Positions 8,711 through 16,366 of a stretch of DNA of 64,000 bases are shown here, in pieces (within the stretch, counting starts at the first letter, position 1; each line of letters opens with the position of its first letter). A program made the translations under genes and the position numbers. Origin of the DNA: JBGSQR01 sp964509295 (GTDB taxonomy: Bacteria; Desulfobacterota; Desulfuromonadia; Geobacterales; Pseudopelobacteraceae); NCBI GenBank assembly GCA_964509295.1, contig CAZDWS010000011.1, positions 62,001 through 126,000 on the forward strand, in the 5' to 3' direction. The notes under the pieces are model-generated. The model saw nothing but the letters and a program-made list of their open reading frames with translations, did no database searches and had not been told where the DNA came from.

Positions 8711-10932
8711 CAGCTGCGGTCAGCAAGACCATTCAGGTCACCAGCGTCTTCCCGGGCCGGTTCGGCGGTGCTATCGCCAAAGGTATCGTGATCGGTGAAC
8801 GTGACGAACTGAGGTGCAAGATCGACTGGAAGGTGTCTATTAACCTGCCTCGCCCTGGCGAGTTTTGGAGGATGGTGGGGGATTATTACGACGATGAGTT
8901 GTACAGCCAACAGTTGCGTGTCACTACATGCCAGCCAGTTAAACTCCCTGAGGAGAGTTATATCTCATCCTTGCTGGCCCACCATCCAGCATTCAAAGGA
9001 TTTTTCTTCGGCCAGAAAAAAATAGCGGCACTCCTCAACGAGTTCGGTCCGAACGTCCTTGTCAAACACCTGAATGACGGCAACGTCCATGCCCTGTCCA
9101 AGGTTATTCAACCTGTAATCGCAATCGAGGTGGTAAACTCTTGGCAAAGCCTGAATAGCGAAGTCGAAACCATCAACTTCTTGCTGAGTCACCGGTTCAG
9201 CCCGGAGCTTGCCCGCAAGATCATTTACCTTTGTCGCGGCAACGCCATCGAGCGCCTGAAAACCAACCCGTATGCCCTGGTCTGTTTCGGCGACATCTCC
9301 AGAAGCATCTGGCGGACCATCGAGACATGCGCCATAAAACTTGGCATCTCGCCAGACGCTGAACACCGTTTGATCGGCGCAATCGAGCATATCCTTTACG
9401 AGAATCTGCGTTGTGGTCATACGGCCATGCCGTTGTCAAAGCTCATAGAGAGCGCTGAAAGACTCTTGAACAACAAAACTCGTGCAGAACAAGGAATACG
9501 CTTGGCCATCAAACGAAGGGCCGCTTGTGTACTGAATCATCAGCCAGAACTTCTCATCCAGTTATACGGCCCGGCAGTCATCGAACTGCAACTCGAAAGA
9601 CGCATCGAGAATCTGCTATCCGGGCCAACGCAGATGAATTTGTTTTGCAACAACGAAGAACAACTCAAGCGGCTTATCGACGACTATTGCTCACGCGATG
9701 GCGCCGCCGGCATCAAGTTCAACGAGTTGCAGAAAGCTGCCATCTTTACAGCCCTCAACTCGCGATTTTCAGTTCTGACTGGTTTCGGAGGAACAGGCAA
9801 AACCACCGTTTTGCGAGCTGTCATTGATATTGCGAAAATCATGCACCGTGAGGCGCACCTTCTCGCGCTTGCCGGCAAAGCCAAAGAGCGTGCGCGGCAG
9901 GCGACCGGCCACAGAGCTTTCACTATTCACGCTTTCATATCTGCTGTGAAGAAGTGTGCCGAAGATATTAAGCTTGATAGCAACCCGTTAATCATCGTCG
10001 ATGAGGCCTCAATGGTCGATGTGGCACTATTCAATGAGCTGCTGTCCATGATGGATAAAAAGCAGTTTAGCTTGCTCACCGTCGGTGACACAGCACAAAT
10101 CAGTCCGGTTGGCTTTGGACTGGTTTGGCACCGGTTGGCGGCGATGAGCGACATTCCTTCCGTTCATTTGACCGAGGTGCATCGCCAACAATCGATGCTT
10201 CACAAGGTCGCAATGGCTGTCAGGGAGTACAATTCAAACAAGTCCAAAATCGAGATACCCGAGTGGAAAGGCGAAGCTGAGGGTGTTTATCACGTTCGCG
10301 CCAGTAAGAATGATTTGCGTCAAAAACTCCTGTTGCTGAAGTGGCTTGAAAGCGAAGGCATACTTCCAGCTGCCCAGATACTTACACCGCATATGGCCGA
10401 GCGTATGCCCGATGGTGGAACAAAAATCAATCGTTACATTCAGAAGGAACTGACTGGCGGCAATAGAGGAATCCGGTTGGGTGCACACTGGATCATGAAA
10501 GGTGATCCTGTCATCGTCAGCGAGAACAATTACGACCTTGGTCTTTTCAACGGCACAACCGGTCGATTACTCAGGGTAGAAACAAAAGACGACATGCACG
10601 CGGGTGTGTTCACGCTAGAGGGTCACAATGGCGAGGTAACCTTAACAACTGATGATCTGTTTGATGTCGGAATGAAGCCAGCCTACGCTGTTTCGATCCA
10701 CAAAAGTCAGGGTAGCGAGTATGACGCAACCATAATCACGTGTATTTCTGATAGCCCCATGGTCGAGCGTAGCTTGATTTATACAGCCCTGACGAGAGCG
10801 AAGAAGCTTTGTCTCATTGTGGGCTCAATGGAGGTGTTCAAAAGCGCAGTTGAGAAACCCAGTCGCGCCGAGACACTTTGTTCTGGATTCTTTCTGTCGA
10901 GACGGCATAATGATATTCACAAGAAAACCTAG
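8707..10932 (+). CDS. RecD2-like SF1 DNA helicase
   Basis: 741 residues. The helicase motifs are clear: Walker A GFGGTGKTT (about residue 358), Walker B LIIVDEASMVD, VGDTAQISPVGFG, and the C-terminal AVSIHKSQGSEYD and IYTALTRAKK motifs of the UvrD_C_2 fold. The N-terminal region resembles the helix-hairpin-helix part of RecD2 enzymes, which unwind DNA 5' to 3'. It starts inside the stop of the previous gene, so it belongs to the recombinase operon. It may process or replicate the excised element; that role is inferred. No RecB or RecC partner is present. Confidence 0.85.
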   Translation: MTAAVSKTIQVTSVFPGRFGGAIAKGIVIGERDELRCKIDWKVSINLPRPGEFWRMVGDYYDDELYSQQLRVTTCQPVKLPEESYISSLLAHHPAFKGFFFGQKKIAALLNEFGPNVLVKHLNDGNVHALSKVIQPVIAIEVVNSWQSLNSEVETINFLLSHRFSPELARKIIYLCRGNAIERLKTNPYALVCFGDISRSIWRTIETCAIKLGISPDAEHRLIGAIEHILYENLRCGHTAMPLSKLIESAERLLNNKTRAEQGIRLAIKRRAACVLNHQPELLIQLYGPAVIELQLERRIENLLSGPTQMNLFCNNEEQLKRLIDDYCSRDGAAGIKFNELQKAAIFTALNSRFSVLTGFGGTGKTTVLRAVIDIAKIMHREAHLLALAGKAKERARQATGHRAFTIHAFISAVKKCAEDIKLDSNPLIIVDEASMVDVALFNELLSMMDKKQFSLLTVGDTAQISPVGFGLVWHRLAAMSDIPSVHLTEVHRQQSMLHKVAMAVREYNSNKSKIEIPEWKGEAEGVYHVRASKNDLRQKLLLLKWLESEGILPAAQILTPHMAERMPDGGTKINRYIQKELTGGNRGIRLGAHWIMKGDPVIVSENNYDLGLFNGTTGRLLRVETKDDMHAGVFTLEGHNGEVTLTTDDLFDVGMKPAYAVSIHKSQGSEYDATIITCISDSPMVERSLIYTALTRAKKLCLIVGSMEVFKSAVEKPSRAETLCSGFFLSRRHNDIHKKT

Positions 10933-11172
10933 GAATAAAAGATTGAGTCGGCCAAGAAGCTCGGCATATCAGTTCTAACCCCTTCCCGCTGGGTTCCTGC
11001 CTCCTCGCTTTTTTTCAAAGTTTATGCATTCTTCTCCACAGAGTGGCACAATTGATTCCTAAAATTTCAGACGCCCCAGTATAATTTCCTTTCGCTCGGT
11101 TGTGAATAGGCTTTCAATATAGACCCAATTCCGGCGTATACTGCATGTGCCGACTCGATAATCGCGGCACAA
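10933..11172. other. Intergenic region without a recognised gene
   Basis: Between the helicase stop and the XRE operator I see no supported gene. There is a pyrimidine-rich stretch ending in seven T residues near 11010-11017 that might end the helicase transcript, but no convincing stem. A small GTGCCG/CGGCAC inverted repeat lies near 11147-11169. Confidence 0.4.
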
Positions 11173-11222
11173 TGTCAACTGTTTAGTTATTGGTTGACAC
11201 TTCACAAAAACTCTGATATAAA
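11173..11222 (+). promoter_or_regulatory. Promoter and operator of the XRE-ImmA operon
   Basis: A promoter TTGACA (11194-11199), 17-bp spacer, TATAAA (11217-11222) is visible. TGTCAACTGTTTAGTTA (11173-11189) lies immediately upstream and is repeated exactly at 12302-12318. The half-site TGTCAAC (11173-11179) has its reverse complement GTTGACA at 11193-11199, overlapping the -35 box. Autorepression by the downstream XRE protein is the likely reading. Confidence 0.7.
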
Positions 11223-11244
11223 TAATTAAAAATAGGAGGAACCA

Positions 11245-11589
11245 ATGAGTGAAACACTCGGTGACCGACTGAAGAGGCGGAGAACCGAACTAGATTTTGG
11301 TTTACGTGCTACCGCCGCAAAAGTGGGTGTGTCAGCGACATACCTATCAAGGGTCGAGAACAATCTGGAAAAACAACCGACCGAGGAAAAAATCAAGGTC
11401 CTTGCTGAAGTACTTGATGATAATTTCGACGAGTTGATGCAACTGGCCGGTAGGGTACCCGCTGAAGTGGCCGATCTGATCACAGCCGATTTGGGCATGC
11501 CAGCTTTCCTGAGACGAGCAAGAGACAAAAACTACTCTGCTGAGGATCTCATGAAGCTACTCGATATCAAGGATGACAAAGTTAAATGA
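11245..11589 (+). CDS. XRE-family transcriptional regulator (ImmR-like)
   Basis: A 114-residue helix-turn-helix repressor. Residues 8-65 form a Cro/CI-type domain (TAAKVGVSATYLSRVENN). The C-terminal helical part may dimerise. It is preceded by TAGGAGG and a strong promoter, and its stop overlaps the start of an ImmA/IrrE-type peptidase. Such pairs work as a repressor inactivated by its partner protease, as known for ImmR/ImmA of ICEBs1. The same 17-bp motif occurs before its own promoter and before the ubiquitin-like operon, so it probably represses both. Confidence 0.85.
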   Translation: MSETLGDRLKRRRTELDFGLRATAAKVGVSATYLSRVENNLEKQPTEEKIKVLAEVLDDNFDELMQLAGRVPAEVADLITADLGMPAFLRRARDKNYSAEDLMKLLDIKDDKVK

Positions 11590-12272
11590 GCATCTCCGTG
11601 CCCTTCATAAAAAAAAACCAGGTAGAGTCGATGGCACTGGAGCTGCTGGACAAGTACTCTGCCTGGAAAAAACTGCCACTCTCGCTACCGATCAACGTCG
11701 ATGATATCATTGAAGGTTTTTTTAAGCTCAGGCTCGAGTTTTGCGACCTTAAACAATACCTAAATATTCCTGATGTCCTTGGAGCCACCTGGTTTGACGA
11801 AAAGGTTGTACGCATCGACTCCTCGCTTGAGGAAAATGAAGCACGCATGGCCTTCACTATGGCTCACGAGGTTGGTCACTGGTTCATGCACCGGCCCTAC
11901 TACGAAATGAATTTGATGACGGTACCCATGTTCGGTTTCGGTGATGTACCGCCATCCGCTGCAATAGTATGCCGGACGGCCAGCAAGAAAGAACCCGCAG
12001 AGTGGCAGGCGGATCAGTTCGCTGCAACTCTGCTGGCACCACCCAAAATGCTGAGGAATGCCGTGAAGGGACTTGTCGGAGGCGAACAAATAGCGATCAA
12101 CAAACTTGAAAGCTTCACAGGAGGGGTGGCAAAAAACCCAGCCCTCCGCGAAGCAGCTAAGTGGGTTATCGAAGCCGGTTTTACTAATGTGTCAGTAGAG
12201 GCGATGTGTTACCGGCTAATAGACTTGAATCTCGTGGTGGATACACAGCCATCACAGTCGGCACTGTTCTGA
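11586..12272 (+). CDS. ImmA/IrrE-type metallopeptidase
   Basis: 228 residues, with the zinc-protease motif HEVGH at about residue 94 (TMAHEVGHWFMH) and a downstream acidic/aromatic helix containing EWQADQFAATLL, as in the COG2856 family. Its start overlaps the XRE stop by ATGA, so the two are translated together. Members cleave or inactivate the neighbouring repressor in response to DNA damage or another signal. The likely target is the XRE protein, which would relieve both its own promoter and that of the ubiquitin-like operon. The inducing signal cannot be read from sequence. Confidence 0.85.
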   Translation: MSISVPFIKKNQVESMALELLDKYSAWKKLPLSLPINVDDIIEGFFKLRLEFCDLKQYLNIPDVLGATWFDEKVVRIDSSLEENEARMAFTMAHEVGHWFMHRPYYEMNLMTVPMFGFGDVPPSAAIVCRTASKKEPAEWQADQFAATLLAPPKMLRNAVKGLVGGEQIAINKLESFTGGVAKNPALREAAKWVIEAGFTNVSVEAMCYRLIDLNLVVDTQPSQSALF

Positions 12273-12300
12273 GGAAGTAGTCGGCTTTTTTTTAACCGCA

Positions 12301-12322
12301 CTGTCAACTGTTTAGTTAACAG
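12301..12322 (+). promoter_or_regulatory. Operator upstream of the ubiquitin-like operon
   Basis: An imperfect palindrome with half-sites CTGTCAACT (12301-12309) and AGTTAACAG (12314-12322), separated by four bases. It contains the 17-bp sequence found at 11173-11189 without mismatch. A possible -10 TATAAA lies at 12346-12351, but the -35 is not clear. Confidence 0.65.
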
Positions 12323-12352
12323 TATTCACACCAACGTAAAGGAGGTATAAAT

Positions 12353-12367
12353 ATGACGTCAGACTAA
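12353..12367 (+). CDS. Possible four-codon leader ORF
   Basis: ATG ACG TCA GAC TAA follows AAAGGAGG (12338-12345) by seven bases, a much better ribosome site than most true genes here. It lies between the operator and the ubiquitin-like gene. It could be an upstream leader ORF, or the ribosome site could be a decaying start left from a deletion. No peptide function is proposed. Confidence 0.3.
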   Translation: MTSD

Positions 12368-12450
12368 CACTAACAAGAGACGAGAGACGAGATACGGAAG
12401 ACAAACACGGTTCAACCAACAACACCACCCGGTGGAAGGAGAAACAAATC

Positions 12451-12720
12451 ATGCATAACGAACACGAAGAAGATACCCACGGGCACGACAAAACAACAAC
12501 TATCATCATCAACGGCCGACAGCGAGAGGTGACCGGCAACAAGATCACCTACCTCAAGGTCGTGGAACTGGCCTTCCCAGGTGCGCAGGTAGACGGTACA
12601 ACGGTGTATACTGTTGCCTACGCCAATCCCCACGGAAAAGATGGCACGCTCGTCAACGGACAGGAAGTCCCTGTCAAAGAAAGGATGGTCTTCAATGTCA
12701 CCAAAACAAATCGTTCCTGA
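12451..12720 (+). CDS. Ubiquitin-like (multiubiquitin-type) protein
   Basis: 89 residues, preceded by AAGGAGA. A His/Glu/Asp-rich start is followed by one beta-grasp domain: TTIIINGRQREVTG, LKVVELAFPGAQ, YTVAYANPHGKDGTLVNGQ and MVFNVTKTNRS match the prokaryotic Multi_ubiq repeat as I know it. Only a single repeat is present, and the C-terminus lacks the Gly-Gly used for conjugation by classical ubiquitins. Its end overlaps the start of an E1-like gene, the usual partnership. It is the likely substrate of that adenylating enzyme; whether it is conjugated, and to what, is unknown. Confidence 0.8.
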   Translation: MHNEHEEDTHGHDKTTTIIINGRQREVTGNKITYLKVVELAFPGAQVDGTTVYTVAYANPHGKDGTLVNGQEVPVKERMVFNVTKTNRS

Positions 12721-13903
12721 TCCGGAAATTCAGCGACTTCAGAACGATGGATACGAAGTGGAGGTGTCCAATGGACATCTCCTCATCCACTCCATCCCCT
12801 ACGTCAACTCACAGGGTGCCGTGGCACTTGGCACCGTGGTGACCGACCTTAATGGTACCGTCGGCCAACTTGCGCCACAAAAAGACCACCAAGTATGGTT
12901 TGTCGGCGAATACCCTTGCTACCAAAACGGAGCCCCAATCGAGGGGATCAGGCATACTTCCGGGGATTTCACCCTCTGGGATGGGTTTGTGGTCCAGCAC
13001 CGTTTTTCTAATAAACCGGAGAGCGGCAGCTACCCAGACTACTATTCTAAAATGAAGCGGTACATCACGATCATCTCGAATGAGGCCCTGGCATTAGAAC
13101 CAACCGCCACCCCATGCACTTTCAAGGTCATTATGCCGGCAGAGGAAAATTCGGTGTTCAGATATTGGGATTCAGCATCAAGCCGTGCTAATATCCTGGC
13201 TGTATCCGAAAAGTTGGTCATGGATAAGGTGGCTATCATTGGTCTGGGTGGAACCGGTTCATATGTTCTGGATTTGGTAGCAAAGACCCCCGTTAAAGAG
13301 ATCCATCTGTTCGACGGCGATGTATTTGAGCAGCACAACGCTTTCCGTTCACCTGGGGCCGCCTCGATTGAGACACTTGAGGCAAAACCTGCCAAGGTGG
13401 ACTACTACGCGCAGATATATGATTCGATGCGCACCGGTATCGTCCCCCACAACAGATATGTTGAAGAGGATAACGTCAGCGACCTGGATGACGTTGGCTT
13501 TGTTTTCCTCTGTGTAGATAGCGGTCTGGCCCGTAAGACCATTAGCTTGCATCTTCGAAGGCAAGGTATACCGTTTATAGACGTTGGCATGGAAATTATG
13601 CTTGAACCGGAAAGCCGGCGGCTCTTTGGCACCTGCCGTGCAACACTGTGCTCCTCCGAGAAGTCAGATCATTTCGACAGGCATGCCCACCAGGGGAGCG
13701 ATGACGATCACGACCTGTACCGGACAAATATCCAGGTTGCGGATATGAACACCCTGAATGCTGCCCTTGCTGTCATTAGATGGAAACAGTACTATGGGTT
13801 CTATAACGACCACTTCGGGATTTATCACACAACGTATTCGATCGACACTCATTCTTTGACAAGGGATGAGATGACAGGAGTAGCCGCCGCCCATGAAATC
13901 TAA
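12695..13903 (+). CDS. E1-like ThiF adenylyltransferase with N-terminal DUF6791
   Basis: 402 residues from ATG 12695 (AAAGGATGG upstream); the longer in-frame start at 12614 lies deep in the ubiquitin-like gene and is less likely. Residues 1-150 match DUF6791 (HSIPYVNS, FVGEYPCYQNG, PDYYSKMKRY). The ThiF/E1 fold follows, with nucleotide loop IIGLGGTGSYV (about residue 179), acidic HLFDGDVFEQHNAFR, and FLCVDS. Cysteines in GTCRATLCSSEK could form the thioester. E1 enzymes adenylate the C-terminus of a ubiquitin-like protein with ATP. It overlaps both neighbours, consistent with one complex. No separate E2 or JAB peptidase is present. Confidence 0.85.
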   Translation: MSPKQIVPDPEIQRLQNDGYEVEVSNGHLLIHSIPYVNSQGAVALGTVVTDLNGTVGQLAPQKDHQVWFVGEYPCYQNGAPIEGIRHTSGDFTLWDGFVVQHRFSNKPESGSYPDYYSKMKRYITIISNEALALEPTATPCTFKVIMPAEENSVFRYWDSASSRANILAVSEKLVMDKVAIIGLGGTGSYVLDLVAKTPVKEIHLFDGDVFEQHNAFRSPGAASIETLEAKPAKVDYYAQIYDSMRTGIVPHNRYVEEDNVSDLDDVGFVFLCVDSGLARKTISLHLRRQGIPFIDVGMEIMLEPESRRLFGTCRATLCSSEKSDHFDRHAHQGSDDDHDLYRTNIQVADMNTLNAALAVIRWKQYYGFYNDHFGIYHTTYSIDTHSLTRDEMTGVAAAHEI

Positions 13904-14315
13904 AGCCGTTTCAGCGGAATTCGTGGATGTCATTCCAGAACAACTGGAGGAGGGGATACTTTATATCTGTGAACGCTACAACACTGCTAGTCACAGGTGT
14001 TGCTGCGGTTGCGGTGAAGAGGTGGTAACCCCGCTTACTCCGGCCGACTGGTCTGTTCGCAAGGAAGGTAATAACGTTTCGCTCAGCCCCTCTATTGGCA
14101 ACTGGAGCTTTACATGCAGATCGCATTACTGGATCCACCAAAACCAGGTGATATGGGCCGGCGCTATGTCTCAAAAGCAGGTTGCACTAGTCAAGGCCAG
14201 GGACAAAGCTGACAAAGCGGCCTATATTGCAGCCGTCAACGCCCAAAAGGAGCTACAGTCAGGGTCCCTGTTCACAAAACTATGGCGGATTATCGTGCGG
14301 TGGTTTCAAAAATAA
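13893..14315 (+). CDS. DUF6527 family protein of the ubiquitin-like operon
   Basis: 140 residues. A cysteine cluster CCCGCGEEVV near residue 30 and a later SFTCRSHYWI segment suggest a zinc-binding site; RSHYWIHQNQVIWA is the family signature as I recall it. The C-terminal 40 residues are helical and basic. DUF6527 proteins are repeatedly found beside multiubiquitin and ThiF genes, but their biochemical role is not established to my knowledge. The start overlaps the E1 stop by 11 bp, with GGAG upstream. It may act as the ligase-like or adaptor component; that is inference. Confidence 0.75.
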   Translation: MKSKAVSAEFVDVIPEQLEEGILYICERYNTASHRCCCGCGEEVVTPLTPADWSVRKEGNNVSLSPSIGNWSFTCRSHYWIHQNQVIWAGAMSQKQVALVKARDKADKAAYIAAVNAQKELQSGSLFTKLWRIIVRWFQK

Positions 14316-14562
14316 AAGTCACATTGAACCGTAGTGACGGGATTTATAATGAGCATGCAAGACTCTGAAAGACGTTGCCATATCCTGGCATTATGTTAGG
14401 TGCCAACGAGGAACCTTTCATGCTTCTGCATATTGTGGCAGCGCAGTTAAAGGTTCCTGTAGAAATCTGATTTGAATAGCACTGTCTGATCATACGCTGC
14501 AGTTTTACCGAGCAGGTTCCTGTCATGGATCTTGCTATATCAATGTTAGGGGGAACCGCATT
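14316..14562. other. Intergenic region with inverted and direct repeats
   Basis: No gene seen. AGGAACCTTT (14409-14418) is the reverse complement of AAAGGTTCCT (14449-14458), and AGGTTCCTGT recurs directly at 14451-14460 and 14514-14523. A short stem followed by eight T residues near 14560-14582 may end the ubiquitin-like operon transcript. A structured RNA is possible but unproved. Confidence 0.35.
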
Positions 14563-14949
14563 TCATGAATGTTGGCGTTTTTTTTGTGCAGATGGTGATG
14601 TAATTAAATAAACATTATCGAGGAGTTGTTGTATCGCCTTTTTAACAAGAATTCTAACCTTTCTATCCACAGTCTGACTAATCTTAGGCGGCGTTTCAGT
14701 CATAATATAATAGTAATTCCAGGAAATAGTACTACGCTGCTTGATCGGAATTTTACAAAAATCCTCATCATCACTGTACAGCTTACCGAACATGACAATG
14801 ATTTGAGGTCGGCATATATTATTCTTATTGAAATTTCCAAGCTCACAAATAATTCTGTCAATCATCTCGCGGGCCGCTTCTGGTTTTTGCTGAAGATAAG
14901 TAACAACATGCCACCCAAGTCGCATACTGATAACAACGTATCGAACCAT
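14563..14949 (-). CDS. Unknown 128-residue protein, paralog A
   Basis: ATG 14949 follows GGGAGGTG; a longer reading frame to 15000 exists but has no better site. The product begins MVRYVVISMRLGWHVVTYLQ and is clearly related to the product at 15980-16366: aligned blocks are (L/Q)KPEA, IIxEI, RNQI-like RPQI, SxxWNYxYI and PKIxxxxD. Both genes have exactly 129 codons including stop. It lies four bases downstream of the HNH gene in a minus-strand operon. I recognise no family; it looks like a small helical cytoplasmic protein. Confidence 0.55.
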   Translation of the reverse strand: MVRYVVISMRLGWHVVTYLQQKPEAAREMIDRIICELGNFNKNNICRPQIIVMFGKLYSDDEDFCKIPIKQRSTISWNYYYIMTETPPKISQTVDRKVRILVKKAIQQLLDNVYLITSPSAQKKRQHS

Positions 14950-14953
14950 GGCA

Positions 14954-15502
14954 TCACCTCCCTGAGAGATTTGTAACCAGCCGACAAAATTTTTTTTCAT
15001 CGTGCATCTGGCAGTTTCTTAAAACAGACTTGATCACTTCCAGGAAGTTGCCTTTTTTTAGCCTGAGTTGTGGATGGCAGTGAGACCAATCCAAAGCTTC
15101 AACGACTCCCCAGTCTTGGGCCCATCGATCACTTATTAAGGTTGCTTTAAGAAAATCTATAGATATTTCCAACTTCTTGTGGCATGCAGAACAAACACAG
15201 ACACATTTATCAATTTCTTTAATAACAGCAATCAACTTCGATCTGTTCGACAGCAGTTCAGAGACGGTAGCTGTTTTAAATTCATGTAAAACATGGTGAA
15301 ACTGCAGCTTATCTGTATCATTTTCTTCGCACAACAAACAGCCAAGATGCTTTTTGATCTGGATTACAATGTCTTGATTGGTTTCGCGACGTCGTTTCTG
15401 GTTTTTTTTCAGCTCAGCATGCCACCTGGGGTTATCCTTCTTTTTCTTGTACAAAAAATCCCTTTGGTATTTTCGGTTTTTTTCCTTGTCTAAATAAGGC
15501 AT
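14954..15502 (-). CDS. HNH-like zinc-binding protein
   Basis: 182 residues, preceded by AAGGAGA. A highly basic N-terminus (about 50 residues rich in Lys and Arg) leads into a C-x-x-C (CLLC, about residue 55), a QFHHV histidine pair and a CSACHKKLE motif, which together give the HNH/zinc-ribbon layout of small nucleases. The C-terminal 60 residues are unassigned and contain RWAQDWGVVEALDWSHCHP. It sits between the two paralogous unknowns on the same strand. Whether it cuts DNA cannot be judged from sequence. Confidence 0.6.
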   Translation of the reverse strand: MPYLDKEKNRKYQRDFLYKKKKDNPRWHAELKKNQKRRRETNQDIVIQIKKHLGCLLCEENDTDKLQFHHVLHEFKTATVSELLSNRSKLIAVIKEIDKCVCVCSACHKKLEISIDFLKATLISDRWAQDWGVVEALDWSHCHPQLRLKKGNFLEVIKSVLRNCQMHDEKKFCRLVTNLSGR

Positions 15503-15630
15503 GACGTCTCCTTAGCTTATATGATTCACTGCCATCACCCATGTTAACTACCTACTCCTGAAAAATCTCGCAACCATTCATAATCTGTTAAGCATTATAT
15601 CTACAATGAGCGGTATTGCCCTTGTCCGGC

Positions 15631-15939
15631 TCATGGCTTAAAAGCAAATTCACTCGGAAACATCAATGTCGTAGCAGATCTGTCAACTTCGGTGATAATC
15701 CAAAGCCTATCTTCCGGACAACGTACTGGCAGCTTGAAGGAAGAAAATAGCCGACCATTACCCTGCTCAAGTGATTCATTGTTTTTGTCGAAGTCAACTG
15801 CCGACAAATCGCCCCAATCTCCGATTCCATGCCGCTGCAGCATCCCATGATATAGCGCAGAGTTTTCGGGATCTTCCAGCATTGAATCCATCACCTTTTT
15901 TGTAGCTACAACTTTCCCTAATTCGATCCTACTGGTCAT
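15631..15939 (-). CDS. Conserved mobile-element protein of unknown function
   Basis: 102 residues from ATG 15939, chosen for GGAGG five bases upstream. The sequence VVATKKVMDSMLED, GIGDWGDLSAVD, GNGRLFSSF and IITEVDRSATTLMFPSEF resembles a family of short plasmid or island proteins with GDWG and TEADRSATT motifs, sometimes labelled as restriction subunits without evidence. It follows paralog B by 40 bp in the same operon. No function is proposed. Confidence 0.6.
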   Translation of the reverse strand: MTSRIELGKVVATKKVMDSMLEDPENSALYHGMLQRHGIGDWGDLSAVDFDKNNESLEQGNGRLFSSFKLPVRCPEDRLWIITEVDRSATTLMFPSEFAFKP

Positions 15940-15979
15940 ATTGTCCTCCACTTCTACTAGTTCCAGATAATAAACTGCC

Positions 15980-16366
15980 TTAAAAGTCAGGCTCATTATC
16001 ACATCTTGAAGCTGAAAAATCCCAGCTGTACAACTTCCACAGTAGTTCGCGCATTGCCATTTTGATGACATTATTAATCGCTTTGTCCATCACTTTAGTT
16101 ATCTTCGGGCGTTCGCCAGAAGTGATATAGCTATAATTCCATGCAATTGACCAATTAAGCAACTTGCTTACCGTGTCGGTACTGTTCTGCTCGATCACCT
16201 TTCCAAGCACGACAAGAATTTGATTACGTAGCAGTTTAATTCTTTTGTCGGAGTCAATCTCAGAGATGATTCCGTTGACCATCTTTACGCCGGCTTCAGG
16301 CTTTTCCTTCAAATAATCAACCACAGCCAGGCTCATGTTGAGCGTAATAACAAGACGCTGTACCAT
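15980..16366 (-). CDS. Unknown 128-residue protein, paralog B
   Basis: ATG 16366 lies eight bases after AGGAGG; an earlier in-frame ATG at 16372 is too close to it. The product begins MVQRLVITLNMSLAVVDYLK and parallels the product at 14563-14949 across its whole length. It is first in the minus-strand operon B, 102-residue protein, HNH protein, A. No known domain is recognised. Confidence 0.55.
   Translation of the reverse strand: MVQRLVITLNMSLAVVDYLKEKPEAGVKMVNGIISEIDSDKRIKLLRNQILVVLGKVIEQNSTDTVSKLLNWSIAWNYSYITSGERPKITKVMDKAINNVIKMAMRELLWKLYSWDFSASRCDNEPDF

Noticed and set aside
12614..12694. Upstream in-frame start for the E1-like gene
   Set aside because: It would overlap the ubiquitin-like gene by more than 100 bp with an unrelated N-terminus; ATG 12695 has a ribosome site and starts just before the DUF6791 homology.
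14316..14562. Retron-type ncRNA suggested by inverted repeats
   Set aside because: No reverse transcriptase gene is nearby, and the repeats do not form the msr/msd layout.
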